Assembly (NCBI GenBank): GCA_034007745.1
Contig: JAVEQI010000004.1
Span: forward strand, 62,001 to 126,000
Direction: 5' to 3'
DNA length: 64,000 nt
DNA from: Desulforapulum sp034007745
GTDB lineage: Bacteria > Desulfobacterota > Desulfobacteria > Desulfobacterales > Desulfobacteraceae
Of this stretch, positions 52,627 through 60,654 are shown piece after piece. The translations under genes and the position numbers were made by a program. The notes under the pieces are model-generated. The model was not told where the DNA came from. It searched no databases and saw only the letters and a program-made list of their open reading frames with translations. Within the stretch, counting starts at the first letter, position 1. Every line of letters begins with the position of its first letter.

Positions 52627-52855
52627 TTATAAAATCTCCTAAAAATTAAAGACGCATATAACTTTGCGTATTGTAAATATTTTTTCCATTATTTTTTTCC
52701 ATGATTCTCCCATATGGATACAACTATATTGCTCAAAATAGAGTTATACAAAATGGGGAAACTGGAAGCAGGCGATAACACGCCCGAAATTACGAACAAT
52801 CTTTATCCTGTATCCATCGCACAATGTCAAGCAGAATCTTCAACATTTTTTTATC

Positions 52856-52885
52856 TTGACAAATGGGTTACATCAGGACCATATA
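52856..52885 (+). promoter_or_regulatory. Candidate sigma70 promoter for ilvE
   Basis: A perfect TTGACA at 52856-52861 is followed after 18 bases by CATATA, about 40 bases before the ilvE start. The -10 is weak. The intergenic region from 52627 to 52922 shows nothing else notable. Confidence 0.4.
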
Positions 52886-52922
52886 TTCAACTTAACTTAA
52901 TTTTATCAGCAAAGGAGTTTCA

Positions 52923-53987
52923 ATGGGATTATCCATAACAGAAAAAAAAGAACGAGGAACCCGGCCGCAAGACGATAAACTTGCCTTTGGAACCACATTT
53001 ACAGACCATATGTTCAACATGGACTACTCCGTTGATAGAGGATGGCACAGCCCACGCATTGAGCCCTTTACCAACCTTTCCGTCTCCCCTGCCACCATGG
53101 TTTTCCACTATGGACAGGCCATTTTCGAAGGCTTAAAGGCCTACAAGACCACAAATGGAGAAATCCGACTTTACAGGGCAAGGGACAACTTCAAACGCAT
53201 GAACAAAAGTGCAAGGGGGATGTGCATACCTGAATTCGATATCGACTCAATGATGGAGAACTTGAAAACCCTTCTTAAACTTGAAGCAGACTGGATACCC
53301 GAGAGCCCGGGTACCTCTCTGTATATCCGGCCTACGGTGATTGCAACCGATCCCTACCTGGGAGTGAGGGCAGCCGAGACCTACCGATTCTTCATCATCC
53401 TCTCACCTGTTGGAGCCTATTATGCCGCAGGATTCAACCCGGTCAACATCTGGATCTCAAAGAACCATGTCCGGGCCGTTCGTGGAGGCATCGGCGAATT
53501 CAAGACCCCGGGCAACTATGCGGCCAGCCTGTTTGCCTCTGAGCAGGCAAAAAAAGCAGGGTATGCCCAGGTGTTGTGGCTTGACGGGATTGAGCGCAAG
53601 TACATAGAAGAGGTGGGTGCCATGAACATCTTCTTTTGTATCAACGACGAACTTATAACCCCTGAACTCAACGGCAGCATTCTTCCGGGCATCACCAGGG
53701 ATTCCGTCATCACCCTTGCAAAACGATGGGGAATGAAGATGACCGAACGAAAAATCAGCATTGACGAACTGATCAAAGCCCATCGAGACGGCAGCCTTAA
53801 GGAGGCCTTTGGGTCAGGAACAGCGGCCGTCATATCCCCGGTGGGCGAGATGCGTTACGGTGACGAGGTTCTGACCATCGGAGACGGAAAAACAGGTCCT
53901 GTGGCCCTTAAGTTCAATCAAGCCATAACAGACATTCAGTATGGACTGGCAGAGGATACAGAATCCTGGATCGAAATAGTAAAGTAA
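52923..53987 (+). CDS. ilvE: Branched-chain amino-acid aminotransferase
   Basis: A 354-residue fold-type IV PLP enzyme interconverting branched-chain 2-oxoacids and Leu/Ile/Val. It has the long BCAT2-type N-terminus (FGTTFTDHMFNMDYSVDRGWH), FHYGQAIFEGLKAY, LYIRPTVIA, the PLP lysine in IGEFKTPGNYAASL, and EEVGAMNIFF. AAAGGAG lies just before the ATG. It is monocistronic, flanked by long non-coding stretches. Confidence 0.94.
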   Translation: MGLSITEKKERGTRPQDDKLAFGTTFTDHMFNMDYSVDRGWHSPRIEPFTNLSVSPATMVFHYGQAIFEGLKAYKTTNGEIRLYRARDNFKRMNKSARGMCIPEFDIDSMMENLKTLLKLEADWIPESPGTSLYIRPTVIATDPYLGVRAAETYRFFIILSPVGAYYAAGFNPVNIWISKNHVRAVRGGIGEFKTPGNYAASLFASEQAKKAGYAQVLWLDGIERKYIEEVGAMNIFFCINDELITPELNGSILPGITRDSVITLAKRWGMKMTERKISIDELIKAHRDGSLKEAFGSGTAAVISPVGEMRYGDEVLTIGDGKTGPVALKFNQAITDIQYGLAEDTESWIEIVK

Positions 53988-54040
53988 AGGGACAGTAGAA
54001 CCCCCCTTTGACTTCCCAGGGATGCGCAGATCTCAGATTG

Positions 54041-54063
54041 GAGACGCCCGGACTGGGCGTCTC
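54041..54063. repeat. Short GC-rich palindrome in the ilvE-XRE intergenic region
   Basis: GAGACGCCC and GGGCGTCTC pair perfectly around GGACT. No T run follows, so it is not a clear terminator. The remaining 368-base stretch between ilvE and the XRE gene (53988-54355) holds only a weak AGCCCAT/ATGGGCT pair and the promoter at 54235. Confidence 0.4.
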
Positions 54064-54234
54064 TACAGATGTTTTCCAGATTAATGAACCGTTTGTAAGG
54101 TGACCTTTGATCCAAGCGATGCAGCTTGTTTAGCAGGGCAATTCTTGAATTACCCCTACACACCTCAGCCCATTAAAACGATACCGCCAAGAGATGGGCT
54201 CTTAAAAAACATTTATGGTGCAGTGCCCAAATTC

Positions 54235-54263
54235 TTGACAACTCTTTTTTATGGAGCTATGTA
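54235..54263 (+). promoter_or_regulatory. Candidate sigma70 promoter for the XRE-cupin and acyl-CoA dehydrogenase genes
   Basis: TTGACA (54235-54240) and TATGTA (54258-54263) with a 17-base spacer, about 90 bases upstream of the XRE-cupin ATG. Confidence 0.5.
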
Positions 54264-54355
54264 TGACTGAGCGCTCGATCAACATTTAAAACATTCTTTT
54301 GAAGGCCATGGAACAGCGCCCTGGGCCTGGATTGAGATTACAAAAAGGAGCAAAG

Positions 54356-54904
54356 ATGGCTAAAAAAAAGACCAAGCTTGTTCACATCGGAGAGACCATT
54401 AAAAAGGTCCGAGTAGAAAAATCAATTGATCTTGATTTCCTTGCCAACGAGACCGGCCTTTCCATCGACTTTTTAACCAGCGTAGAATCGGGCGCTCAAC
54501 GACCGTCTGTAGGAGCCCTTCTCCAGATTTCCAGGGCACTTGGCATTGATTCTGGCTATTTTCTAAAGGATCAGGAGTCAAGTGCGGAAAAAAGGGCCGA
54601 AGCTTACACAAAACGAACGGACAACTACGCCTACACCCCCCTGACACCGGGAGCTGAGAACAAACATTTAAAGGCCTTCCGCATCGTGGTCGAGGCAAAC
54701 AAATCCCATGGGGGCGTGGGGTTTCGCCACGAGGGTGAGGAGTTTGTCTATGTACTCAAGGGGGAGGTTGAAATTGCCGTAGGCGATCATATCAACCGCC
54801 TTAAAGCAGGTGAATCCCTTCACTTCAATTCAGGCATCAAGCACGACTTGAAAAACCAGGGAGACACGGATGCGGAACTCATTGTGGTAGTCTACAGCCC
54901 CTAA
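54356..54904 (+). CDS. XRE-family regulator with C-terminal cupin domain
   Basis: A 182-residue regulator. An N-terminal helix-turn-helix (IGETIKKVRVEKSIDLDFLANETGLSIDFLTSVESG) is followed by a cupin (FRHEGEEFVYVLKGEVEIAVGDHINRLKAGESLHFNSGIKH) that probably binds a small ligand or metal. The start at MAKKKTKL follows AAAGGAG; the frame extends upstream but lacks a signal. This class often represses adjacent catabolic genes, and the acyl-CoA dehydrogenase gene starts 18 bases later, so it likely regulates its own operon. Confidence 0.87.
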   Translation: MAKKKTKLVHIGETIKKVRVEKSIDLDFLANETGLSIDFLTSVESGAQRPSVGALLQISRALGIDSGYFLKDQESSAEKRAEAYTKRTDNYAYTPLTPGAENKHLKAFRIVVEANKSHGGVGFRHEGEEFVYVLKGEVEIAVGDHINRLKAGESLHFNSGIKHDLKNQGDTDAELIVVVYSP

Positions 54905-54922
54905 GCCCGAGAAGGAGAGAAC

Positions 54923-56062
54923 ATGTCATTCAAATTAAGCGATGAGCAATTGATGATCCAGAGCATGGTCAGGGAATTCTCCAGGAAAGTAGTGGCGGCA
55001 ACGGCAGCCGAACGGGACCAGACAAAAGAGTTTCCATGGGAAAACCTCAAGCAGATGGGCGAGCTTGGCCTCATGGGCATGATGATTCCCACCGAGTACG
55101 GCGGGGAAGGGGCCGATGCGGTGTCCTATGTACTGGCCCTGTCTGAAATAGCCTATTCATGCGCCTCCACATCGGTGGTAATGTCTGTGCAGAATTCCAT
55201 AGTATGCGAAAGCATCAACCGTTTCGGCACGGAAGACCAGAAACAGGAATTCCTCATTCCCCTGGCCCAGGGAGATATCATAGGTGCTTTTGCCCTGACA
55301 GAACCAGACGCAGGCTCAGATCCTGTGAGTCAGACCACAACGGCGATTCGTGACGGTGACCACTATATAATCAACGGGACAAAACGATTCATTACCTCGG
55401 GCAAAACCAGCAGGGCCGTCATCGTAACGGCAAAGACCGACGAAGCGGCCCGACATCGCGGGATCAGCGCCTTTCTCGTGGCAAAGGAGACACCCGGTCT
55501 GATTGTCGGCCACGTTGAAGACAAAATGGGACTCAGGGCGTCGGACACCACAGACCTTATATTTGAGAACTGCCGGGTGCCAGCCTCGGCCCTTCTTGGC
55601 AATGAGGGAGACGGATTCAAGATCGCCATGTCAGGACTTGACAGCGGCAGAATAGGCATCGCTGCCCAGTCCCTCGGAGTGGCCCAGGCAGCCCTTGACG
55701 CCTCGGTAAAATACGCAAAAAAAAGAAAGCAGTTTGGCAAGGCCATTTCCAACCACCAGGGAATAAGATGGCAGATCGCCGACATGGCCACCCAGATCGA
55801 GGCGGCCCGCCAGCTTGTCATGTCGGCTGCCGGCATGAAGGACAGAAAAGAAAACTACACGACCCAGGCCTCCATGGCAAAGCTGTTTGCATCGGAAATG
55901 GTCAACCAGGTTACGGCAAGGGCCATCCAGATCCATGGGGGTTACGGTTTTACAAAGGATTATCCTGTGGAGAGATTCTACAGGGATGCAAGGGTGTTCA
56001 CCATCTACGAGGGAACCTCCGAGATCCAGCGCATCGTAATCTCCAACAGCGTCTTAAAATAG
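54923..56062 (+). CDS. Acyl-CoA dehydrogenase (short-chain type)
   Basis: A 379-residue flavoprotein of beta-oxidation. It has the FAD-binding AFALTEPDAGSDPVS and IIVGHVEDKMGLRASDTTDLIFENCRVP, QIHGGYGFTKDYPVERFYRDARV and the catalytic Glu in TIYEGTSEIQRIVI. The pattern is of butyryl/short-chain enzymes, though chain length cannot be fixed. Electrons would pass to ETF. AAGGAG precedes the ATG. Its TAG stop starts a heptad array that forms a perfect hairpin facing the ACT gene. Confidence 0.92.
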   Translation: MSFKLSDEQLMIQSMVREFSRKVVAATAAERDQTKEFPWENLKQMGELGLMGMMIPTEYGGEGADAVSYVLALSEIAYSCASTSVVMSVQNSIVCESINRFGTEDQKQEFLIPLAQGDIIGAFALTEPDAGSDPVSQTTTAIRDGDHYIINGTKRFITSGKTSRAVIVTAKTDEAARHRGISAFLVAKETPGLIVGHVEDKMGLRASDTTDLIFENCRVPASALLGNEGDGFKIAMSGLDSGRIGIAAQSLGVAQAALDASVKYAKKRKQFGKAISNHQGIRWQIADMATQIEAARQLVMSAAGMKDRKENYTTQASMAKLFASEMVNQVTARAIQIHGGYGFTKDYPVERFYRDARVFTIYEGTSEIQRIVISNSVLK

Positions 56063-56118
56063 CTGTTAGCTATTAGCCGTTAGCGGTTAGCTAAAAGCTA
56101 ACCGCTAACGGCTAACTA
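56060..56118. repeat. 7-bp repeats anchored at the stop codons of two convergent genes
   Basis: Forward from the acyl-CoA dehydrogenase TAG the sequence splits into heptads (TAGCTGT, TAGCTAT, TAGCCGT and others). In reverse from the ACT gene's TAG (56118) it is also heptad-registered (TAGTTAG, CCGTTAG and others). The two arms are complementary, giving the hairpin at 56073-56115. Confidence 0.8.
56073..56115. terminator. Perfect 20-bp hairpin, possible bidirectional terminator
   Basis: Bases 56073-56092 and 56096-56115 are exact reverse complements around an AAA loop, and the stem is made of heptad repeats (TTAGCCG, TTAGCGG type). A-rich bases follow on the right (AAAAAAT). The stem lies precisely between the stops of two convergent genes. 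Confidence 0.6.
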
Positions 56119-56592
56119 AAAAATCTTCGAAGCAAGCACAACATCCTCCGGGGAAAATACAAACAGGCACTTGGTGTCAGCAGGGGTGACCGATCCATAG
56201 ACATAGTTGATGTTTATTCCCTCTTCGCCAAATTTTCTCGTGATCTCGGCAAGTTTTCCAGGGGTGTTTTCAATGTCAATGGCGATTACATCCTTGGTGT
56301 CAAAGATGTAATCGTGTTGATTCAACAGATCCACAGCAGCATCGGGTTTATTCACGACCATCCGGATCAGGGCAAAATCGGCGCTGTCCCTTCGCATGGA
56401 ACTGTAATTGGCTGACGAGGCAATCCGCTTGAGGGATTTCCCCCTTGCCTCAAACAGACTCTGGACATAGCTTGACGCATCCTGGATGGTGATGGCATCG
56501 ATGTTAACCCCGGCTTCACCAAGAAGCGATGTAAGCGTTCCAAGCTCCCCTGGAGCATTTTTAAGGAATAGAGAAATCTCAACCCTGATCAT
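56116..56592 (-). CDS. Tandem ACT-domain protein
   Basis: A 158-residue protein made of two ACT domains: VEISLFLKNAPGELGTLTSLLGEAGVNIDAI, then VIAIDIENTPGKLAEITRKFGEEGININYVYG. ACT domains bind amino acids or other small ligands and regulate enzymes. No catalytic domain is attached. The start at 56592 has AGGAGG 6 bases upstream; 6 extra residues could be added from another ATG. It is the last gene of the korDABC operon, so it may sense amino acids (for example branched-chain ones) to control 2-oxoacid oxidation. Confidence 0.85.
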   Translation of the reverse strand: MIRVEISLFLKNAPGELGTLTSLLGEAGVNIDAITIQDASSYVQSLFEARGKSLKRIASSANYSSMRRDSADFALIRMVVNKPDAAVDLLNQHDYIFDTKDVIAIDIENTPGKLAEITRKFGEEGININYVYGSVTPADTKCLFVFSPEDVVLASKIF

Positions 56593-56628
56593 GACACACC
56601 TCCTGTTCATAATTGTTAGGACAACAAA

Positions 56629-57165
56629 TTACATATCGGCTATTTTTAACCCCTCGTCAAAAGCCTTCATATTCAAGGGAATAAGCTTAGATTTTTTAGC
56701 GAACTCCTTTTTAACACACTCTCTCAAAATCTCCACATCCACAATTCCGCTCTTTGCGGCAAAGGCGCTCACGGCTATGATATTGGCGCACCTTACGCTG
56801 CCGAGCCTTATGGCCATCTCATTGGCGGGCACGATCAACTCGATCACATCAGTTCTGCCCGAACGGATGGGAATAAGAGAAGAATTGATCAACACCACTC
56901 CGCCGGGTTTGACCACAGGGGCAAACTTCTCAAGGGATGGCCCGTTCATGGCCACCAGGTGGGTGGGGTTTTTGATGATGGGAGATCCAATATGCCTGTC
57001 GCTCACCACAACGGTGCAATAGGCAGTCCCTCCCCTCATTTCCGGGCCGTAGGAGGGGATCCACATCACCTCCGACCCCTGCTCCATGGCGGCATGGGCA
57101 AGCAGCTTTGCGCTCAGAAGAATTCCCTGACCGCCAAAACCTGCAAACATAACTTCTTTCTGCAT
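56629..57165 (-). CDS. korC: 2-oxoacid:ferredoxin oxidoreductase gamma subunit
   Basis: A 178-residue gamma subunit with VMFAGFGGQGILLSAKLLAHAAMEQG and SYGPEMRGGTAYCTVVVSD, which are diagnostic. In the four-subunit complex it contributes to CoA/2-oxoacid binding. The start at MQKEVMF has GGAGG upstream. It follows korB by 32 bases. Substrate (2-oxoglutarate or branched-chain 2-oxoacid) cannot be decided from sequence; the neighbouring ilvE and acyl-CoA dehydrogenase hint at branched-chain breakdown. Confidence 0.92.
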   Translation of the reverse strand: MQKEVMFAGFGGQGILLSAKLLAHAAMEQGSEVMWIPSYGPEMRGGTAYCTVVVSDRHIGSPIIKNPTHLVAMNGPSLEKFAPVVKPGGVVLINSSLIPIRSGRTDVIELIVPANEMAIRLGSVRCANIIAVSAFAAKSGIVDVEILRECVKKEFAKKSKLIPLNMKAFDEGLKIADM

Positions 57166-57197
57166 ATACTCCTCCAAAAACAACTATCTTTATAGGC

Positions 57198-57944
57198 TTA
57201 TTTTAAAGCTTCAGGCGTCTTGAACTCACCGAGTGGATAATAGGGAAGAAGGGTTTCTTCGGCCCACTTCAACGCATTGAGAGGAGTCATTCCCCAGTTG
57301 GTGGGGCAGGTTGAAACAATCTCCACAAAGCTGAAACAGCGATTTTCCTTCTGATATTCAAACGCCCGCCGAATAGCTTTTTTTGCCTTGTTTATATACT
57401 TTGGCTTGAGCACGGTCTGCCGGGCGATGTAGCCCGGTGTGGCAAGGGTTGACAAAAGTTCGCACATGCGCATGGGCATGCCGGTTTTCTCAACGTCCCT
57501 TCCTGCGGGGGCCGTTGTGGCCCTCTGACCAGGCATGGTGGTAGGGGCCATCTGGCCGCCTGTCATACCGTAAATTGCGTTGTTGATAAATATGGTGGTG
57601 AACTTCTCACCCCGGTTGGCCGCATGGACAATCTCGCCCATTCCGATGCTGGCAAGATCCCCGTCGCCCTGGTAGGTAAAGGCCATGAGGTCCGGCCTCA
57701 CCCGCTTGATACCCGTTGCCATGGCAGGCGCCCTGCCGTGGGCCGCCTCCTGAAAGTCACAGGTAAAGTAGTTGTACGCAAGAACTGCGCACCCCACAGG
57801 GGCAATGCCCACAGTATTTTTCCTTATACCAAGCTCATCAATAACCTCGGCAACTAGCCTGTGTACGATTCCGTGGGTACACCCCGGGCAATAGTGGGTG
57901 TGGGCGTCGGAAAGGGCTTCCGGCCTTGAAAATGTTTTTCCCAT
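57198..57944 (-). CDS. korB: 2-oxoacid:ferredoxin oxidoreductase beta subunit
   Basis: A 248-residue thiamine-diphosphate-binding beta subunit. It has YCPGCTHGIVHRLVAEV, the TPP motif GDGDLASIGMGEIVHAANRG, IFINNAIYGMTGGQMAPTT, and FVEIVSTCPTNWGM. The GDG..NN TPP-binding signature is intact. It decarboxylates 2-oxoacids to acyl-CoA with ferredoxin reduction. It follows korA by 28 bases. Confidence 0.93.
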   Translation of the reverse strand: MGKTFSRPEALSDAHTHYCPGCTHGIVHRLVAEVIDELGIRKNTVGIAPVGCAVLAYNYFTCDFQEAAHGRAPAMATGIKRVRPDLMAFTYQGDGDLASIGMGEIVHAANRGEKFTTIFINNAIYGMTGGQMAPTTMPGQRATTAPAGRDVEKTGMPMRMCELLSTLATPGYIARQTVLKPKYINKAKKAIRRAFEYQKENRCFSFVEIVSTCPTNWGMTPLNALKWAEETLLPYYPLGEFKTPEALK

Positions 57945-57972
57945 TGTATAGTATTCTCCTTGGCAGCAGCCT

Positions 57973-59049
57973 TTATTCTTTTAATAGTGACTTGACATGG
58001 TCGATAATATCTTCCGGGCTTGGAACGTCCCCTCCGCACTCCCCATACCAGGTCACCGGGCGCTGCCCCTTGACGCAACGATCAACATCCTCAACCATCT
58101 GCCCCATGTTGAGCTCAATACTCACAACCTGGCTGCATGATGGTTTTACTGCAGCGTCATGAATCGCATTTTCCGGAAAAGGAAACAGGGTCTGGGGCCG
58201 AATCATTCCGATCTCAAGTCCTTCGGCCTTCATCAAATCTATGGCTGTCTTGCACACACGACTCATGCTGCCGTAGCTCACGATGAGAAGCTTATATTCG
58301 GTGTCTGTGTTGTAACCCTCGTACCTGACATCCTCCCTCTTCATCCGCTCGTAATTGGATTTAAGCAGCAGGTTGTGCTCGTTCAAAGCAGTTGGATCGA
58401 GATACAGGGATTTTACGATGTTCTTTTTGTCGCTTTTCCTGGTATCCATGCCATTGGTGGCCCAGTCATCATTGTTGGCAGGAGAAACATCAAAATTTTC
58501 AGGGAACTCAACCGGCTCCATCATCTGCCCGATGAGGCCGTCACCGAGGATCATGACCGGTCCCCGGTATTTTTCAGCAAGTTTAAAGGCGCTCATGGTC
58601 ATATCAACGGCCTCCTGCACCCCTTCTGGTGCCATCACAAGGAGCCTGTAATCACCATGTCCTCCGCCCTTGGTAGCCTGGAAATAATCCCCCTGGGAGG
58701 GAAGAATGCCGCCAAGGCCTGGACCGCCCCGCATGATATTGACAAAAACTGCGGGACACCGGGCCCCTGCGATATAGCTCAGGGCCTCACTCATGAGACT
58801 GATTCCTGGGCTTGACGAGGTAGTCATGACCCTTTCACCGCAGGCTGCAGCTCCGAAAATCATGTACCCCACGGCAACTTCACTCTCGCCCTGTACAAAG
58901 ACACCGTCAACCTCGGGCATTCTCTTGGCCAGGTATTCCGCGACCTCGGACTGGGGAGTTATGGGATAGGCAAAGTAATTCTTGCACCCAGCCTGGATTG
59001 CCGCCTCTCCGATCGCCTCGTTTCCCTTCATTAAAACCTTGGCCATCAC
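57973..59049 (-). CDS. korA: 2-oxoacid:ferredoxin oxidoreductase alpha subunit
   Basis: A 358-residue alpha subunit with KGNEAIGEAAIQAGCKNYFAYPITPQSE, VMTTSSSPGISLMSEAL and MRGGPGLGGILPSQGDYFQATKGGGHGDYR. The Kor/Vor-type TTSSPGxSLM motif provides part of the active site. The start overlaps the korD stop by four bases (ATGA). The order korD-A-B-C is the standard arrangement for KOR/VOR enzymes. Confidence 0.93.
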   Translation of the reverse strand: MMAKVLMKGNEAIGEAAIQAGCKNYFAYPITPQSEVAEYLAKRMPEVDGVFVQGESEVAVGYMIFGAAACGERVMTTSSSPGISLMSEALSYIAGARCPAVFVNIMRGGPGLGGILPSQGDYFQATKGGGHGDYRLLVMAPEGVQEAVDMTMSAFKLAEKYRGPVMILGDGLIGQMMEPVEFPENFDVSPANNDDWATNGMDTRKSDKKNIVKSLYLDPTALNEHNLLLKSNYERMKREDVRYEGYNTDTEYKLLIVSYGSMSRVCKTAIDLMKAEGLEIGMIRPQTLFPFPENAIHDAAVKPSCSQVVSIELNMGQMVEDVDRCVKGQRPVTWYGECGGDVPSPEDIIDHVKSLLKE

Positions 59050-59312
59050 CTAACCTCCATTGCTTTACCAGAACCTATATCAGATTCCACACCAGATTTA
59101 AGATCCGTCTCAATAATCGTGATAGCCACATCCGGACACATGATACAGCATAATGTACAATGAATGCAGTCATCAGGCCTTGCCTGAAAGGCTGGGAAAT
59201 ACCCTTTGGCACTCACAGTGTCGGAAATTTCCAGCACATTTTTCGGGCATACGGAGATGCACAGCCCGCAACCCTTGCACCTTTCAGTCTCAATAATATG
59301 TTGTAATGCCAT
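59046..59312 (-). CDS. korD: Ferredoxin-type delta subunit of the 2-oxoacid oxidoreductase
   Basis: An 88-residue 2[4Fe-4S] ferredoxin: CKGCGLCISVCPKNVLEIS and CIHCTLCCIMCPDVAIT carry two complete CxxCxxCxxxCP motifs (the second has one extra Cys). It passes electrons from the catalytic subunits to external ferredoxin. The gene is first of the kor block and lies 15 bases after the P-loop ATPase gene. Confidence 0.93.
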   Translation of the reverse strand: MALQHIIETERCKGCGLCISVCPKNVLEISDTVSAKGYFPAFQARPDDCIHCTLCCIMCPDVAITIIETDLKSGVESDIGSGKAMEVR

Positions 59313-59327
59313 TAACCATAACTCCTT

Positions 59328-60032
59328 TTATGAACCTTGCCTCTTCCACGGGGGAACAAGCCATCTTAAAATGGGTAACACAGGGATTTCAAACCTTGCC
59401 ATGTCAAGACAGGGCAAAAGACCCTCATGGGCAGTGATGAATTCCACGCCTATTCCAGTCCGTTCTGTCAGTTCCTGTATCAATTCATATCCCTTATAAA
59501 TAATATCCGGTGTTGTCTCGTCCATGAGATTGGCGTTGCTCACAAAACCGGTTATCTTCAACTTTGACGAATATTCGATCTCGTCTCTTATTCTCATACA
59601 CCCATCCACGCTATTGGTAAAGGGCCTCAATGGGTTTATAACCTGGACGAGCTTTATATCCCGGCCTTCAAGGGAATCGGCAAGGGCGGCAAGCACGATG
59701 CTGCCCACGTCGTCGCCTCCTGCGTCAAGGATGGTCAATTCGGAAGGGTTTCGAATGAGCCCCGCCACCTGGGGGGCCAGAATGGGGAGATCAGCATTCA
59801 TATACTTAGCATCCGGCAGCACCAGCCGTATACCCTTTTCAAACAGAACCTGCCCCGCCTCCCTGGTCCTGAAATAGGGATTTACAAGGTCAAGGTCTGC
59901 CATGCTGACATCAACGCCCGCAGCTTGCCGGTTAAGAGCGAGATTAACCGCAGTTTCGGTCTTTCCGCTTCCATAGTTGCCAACAATAATAACAATACCT
60001 TTAAGATCTATACCCACCACCGTCCCCCACAC
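59328..60032 (-). CDS. MinD-like P-loop ATPase of the kor operon
   Basis: A 234-residue deviant-P-loop NTPase. The Walker A region is GIVIIVGNYGSGKTETAVNLAL, followed by DLDLVNPYFRTREAGQVL (switch I-like) and LTILDAGGDDVGSIVLAALAD (switch II-like). It lacks membrane helices. GTG start codons are stacked at the 5' end, so the exact start (60032 or up to five codons later) is uncertain. Sitting at the head of korDABC, it may act in assembly or regulation of the Fe-S enzyme. I do not recognise a named family member. Confidence 0.78.
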   Translation of the reverse strand: MWGTVVGIDLKGIVIIVGNYGSGKTETAVNLALNRQAAGVDVSMADLDLVNPYFRTREAGQVLFEKGIRLVLPDAKYMNADLPILAPQVAGLIRNPSELTILDAGGDDVGSIVLAALADSLEGRDIKLVQVINPLRPFTNSVDGCMRIRDEIEYSSKLKITGFVSNANLMDETTPDIIYKGYELIQELTERTGIGVEFITAHEGLLPCLDMARFEIPVLPILRWLVPPWKRQGS

Positions 60033-60197
60033 TGAAAGTTTTCATTGAAAATCGCAAAAAATCTTCCATCACTCCTGTCCAGAACTCTGGTACAGAAGAA
60101 TAAAAAGCCATATCTCAACCACAACAAACTGATTTCACACAGTCGATTAGTAAATCAGATCTACCGGGGGTTTGTAAACAAAAAAAGGACATGCCGT

Positions 60198-60551
60198 TTA
60201 AATTTTGCCCAGGGACTTTAATTCCGCCTTGAGGATTTCCCTCTGATCACCCTGAATCTCAATGGTACCCCCCTTTACCGTACCGCCGGTGCCGCAGCGC
60301 TTCTTGAGCTTTCGGGCAAGGGCCTTCAAACCCTCATTATTCTCGGCAAGACCTGTGACAAGGGTCACCCCCTTGCCCCTGCGTCCCTTAGTTTCATGGG
60401 AAATTTTTACCCTGCCGTCCCTCCTGTCCCTGTTGACAGGCTGTTTACCTTTTGTGCACTGGCACCCTTCAAGGGCCCTTGCGCAAACTGGACATATTCT
60501 ACCCGTTTCAGTGGAATACACAAGGGTGGAATTTTTTGTATGTTCAGTCAT
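60198..60551 (-). CDS. SUI1/eIF1-like translation factor with N-terminal zinc ribbon
   Basis: A 117-residue protein with an N-terminal zinc ribbon (ICPVCARALEGCQCTKG) and a SUI1 fold (RRGKGVTLVTGLAENNEGLKALARKLKKRCGTGGTVKGGTIEIQ). This is the bacterial YciH family. It probably binds the 30S subunit and affects start-site fidelity or stress translation. It stands alone, divergent from the PlsB-GpsA-like gene. Confidence 0.9.
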   Translation of the reverse strand: MTEHTKNSTLVYSTETGRICPVCARALEGCQCTKGKQPVNRDRRDGRVKISHETKGRRGKGVTLVTGLAENNEGLKALARKLKKRCGTGGTVKGGTIEIQGDQREILKAELKSLGKI

Positions 60552-60654
60552 GGTTCCTCCTGATTACTTTGATTTGTACGAATCAATATGATATTTTCCC
60601 CCGTCAAAGGTGTTACTAAGTACTCATCAAAATTTTAACCTGGAGCTATCTATC

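Noticed and set aside
52714..52938. A 74-codon plus-strand frame ahead of ilvE
   Set aside because: It overlaps the ilvE promoter and start, lacks a ribosome-binding site and has no recognisable features.
54041..54063. The GC-rich palindrome as the ilvE terminator
   Set aside because: The stem is good but there is no T run after it, so I list it only as a palindrome.
54140..54210. A possible tRNA-like fold in the ilvE-XRE intergenic region
   Set aside because: Only one short stem (AGCCCAT/ATGGGCT) can be drawn; no T-loop or anticodon arm is present.
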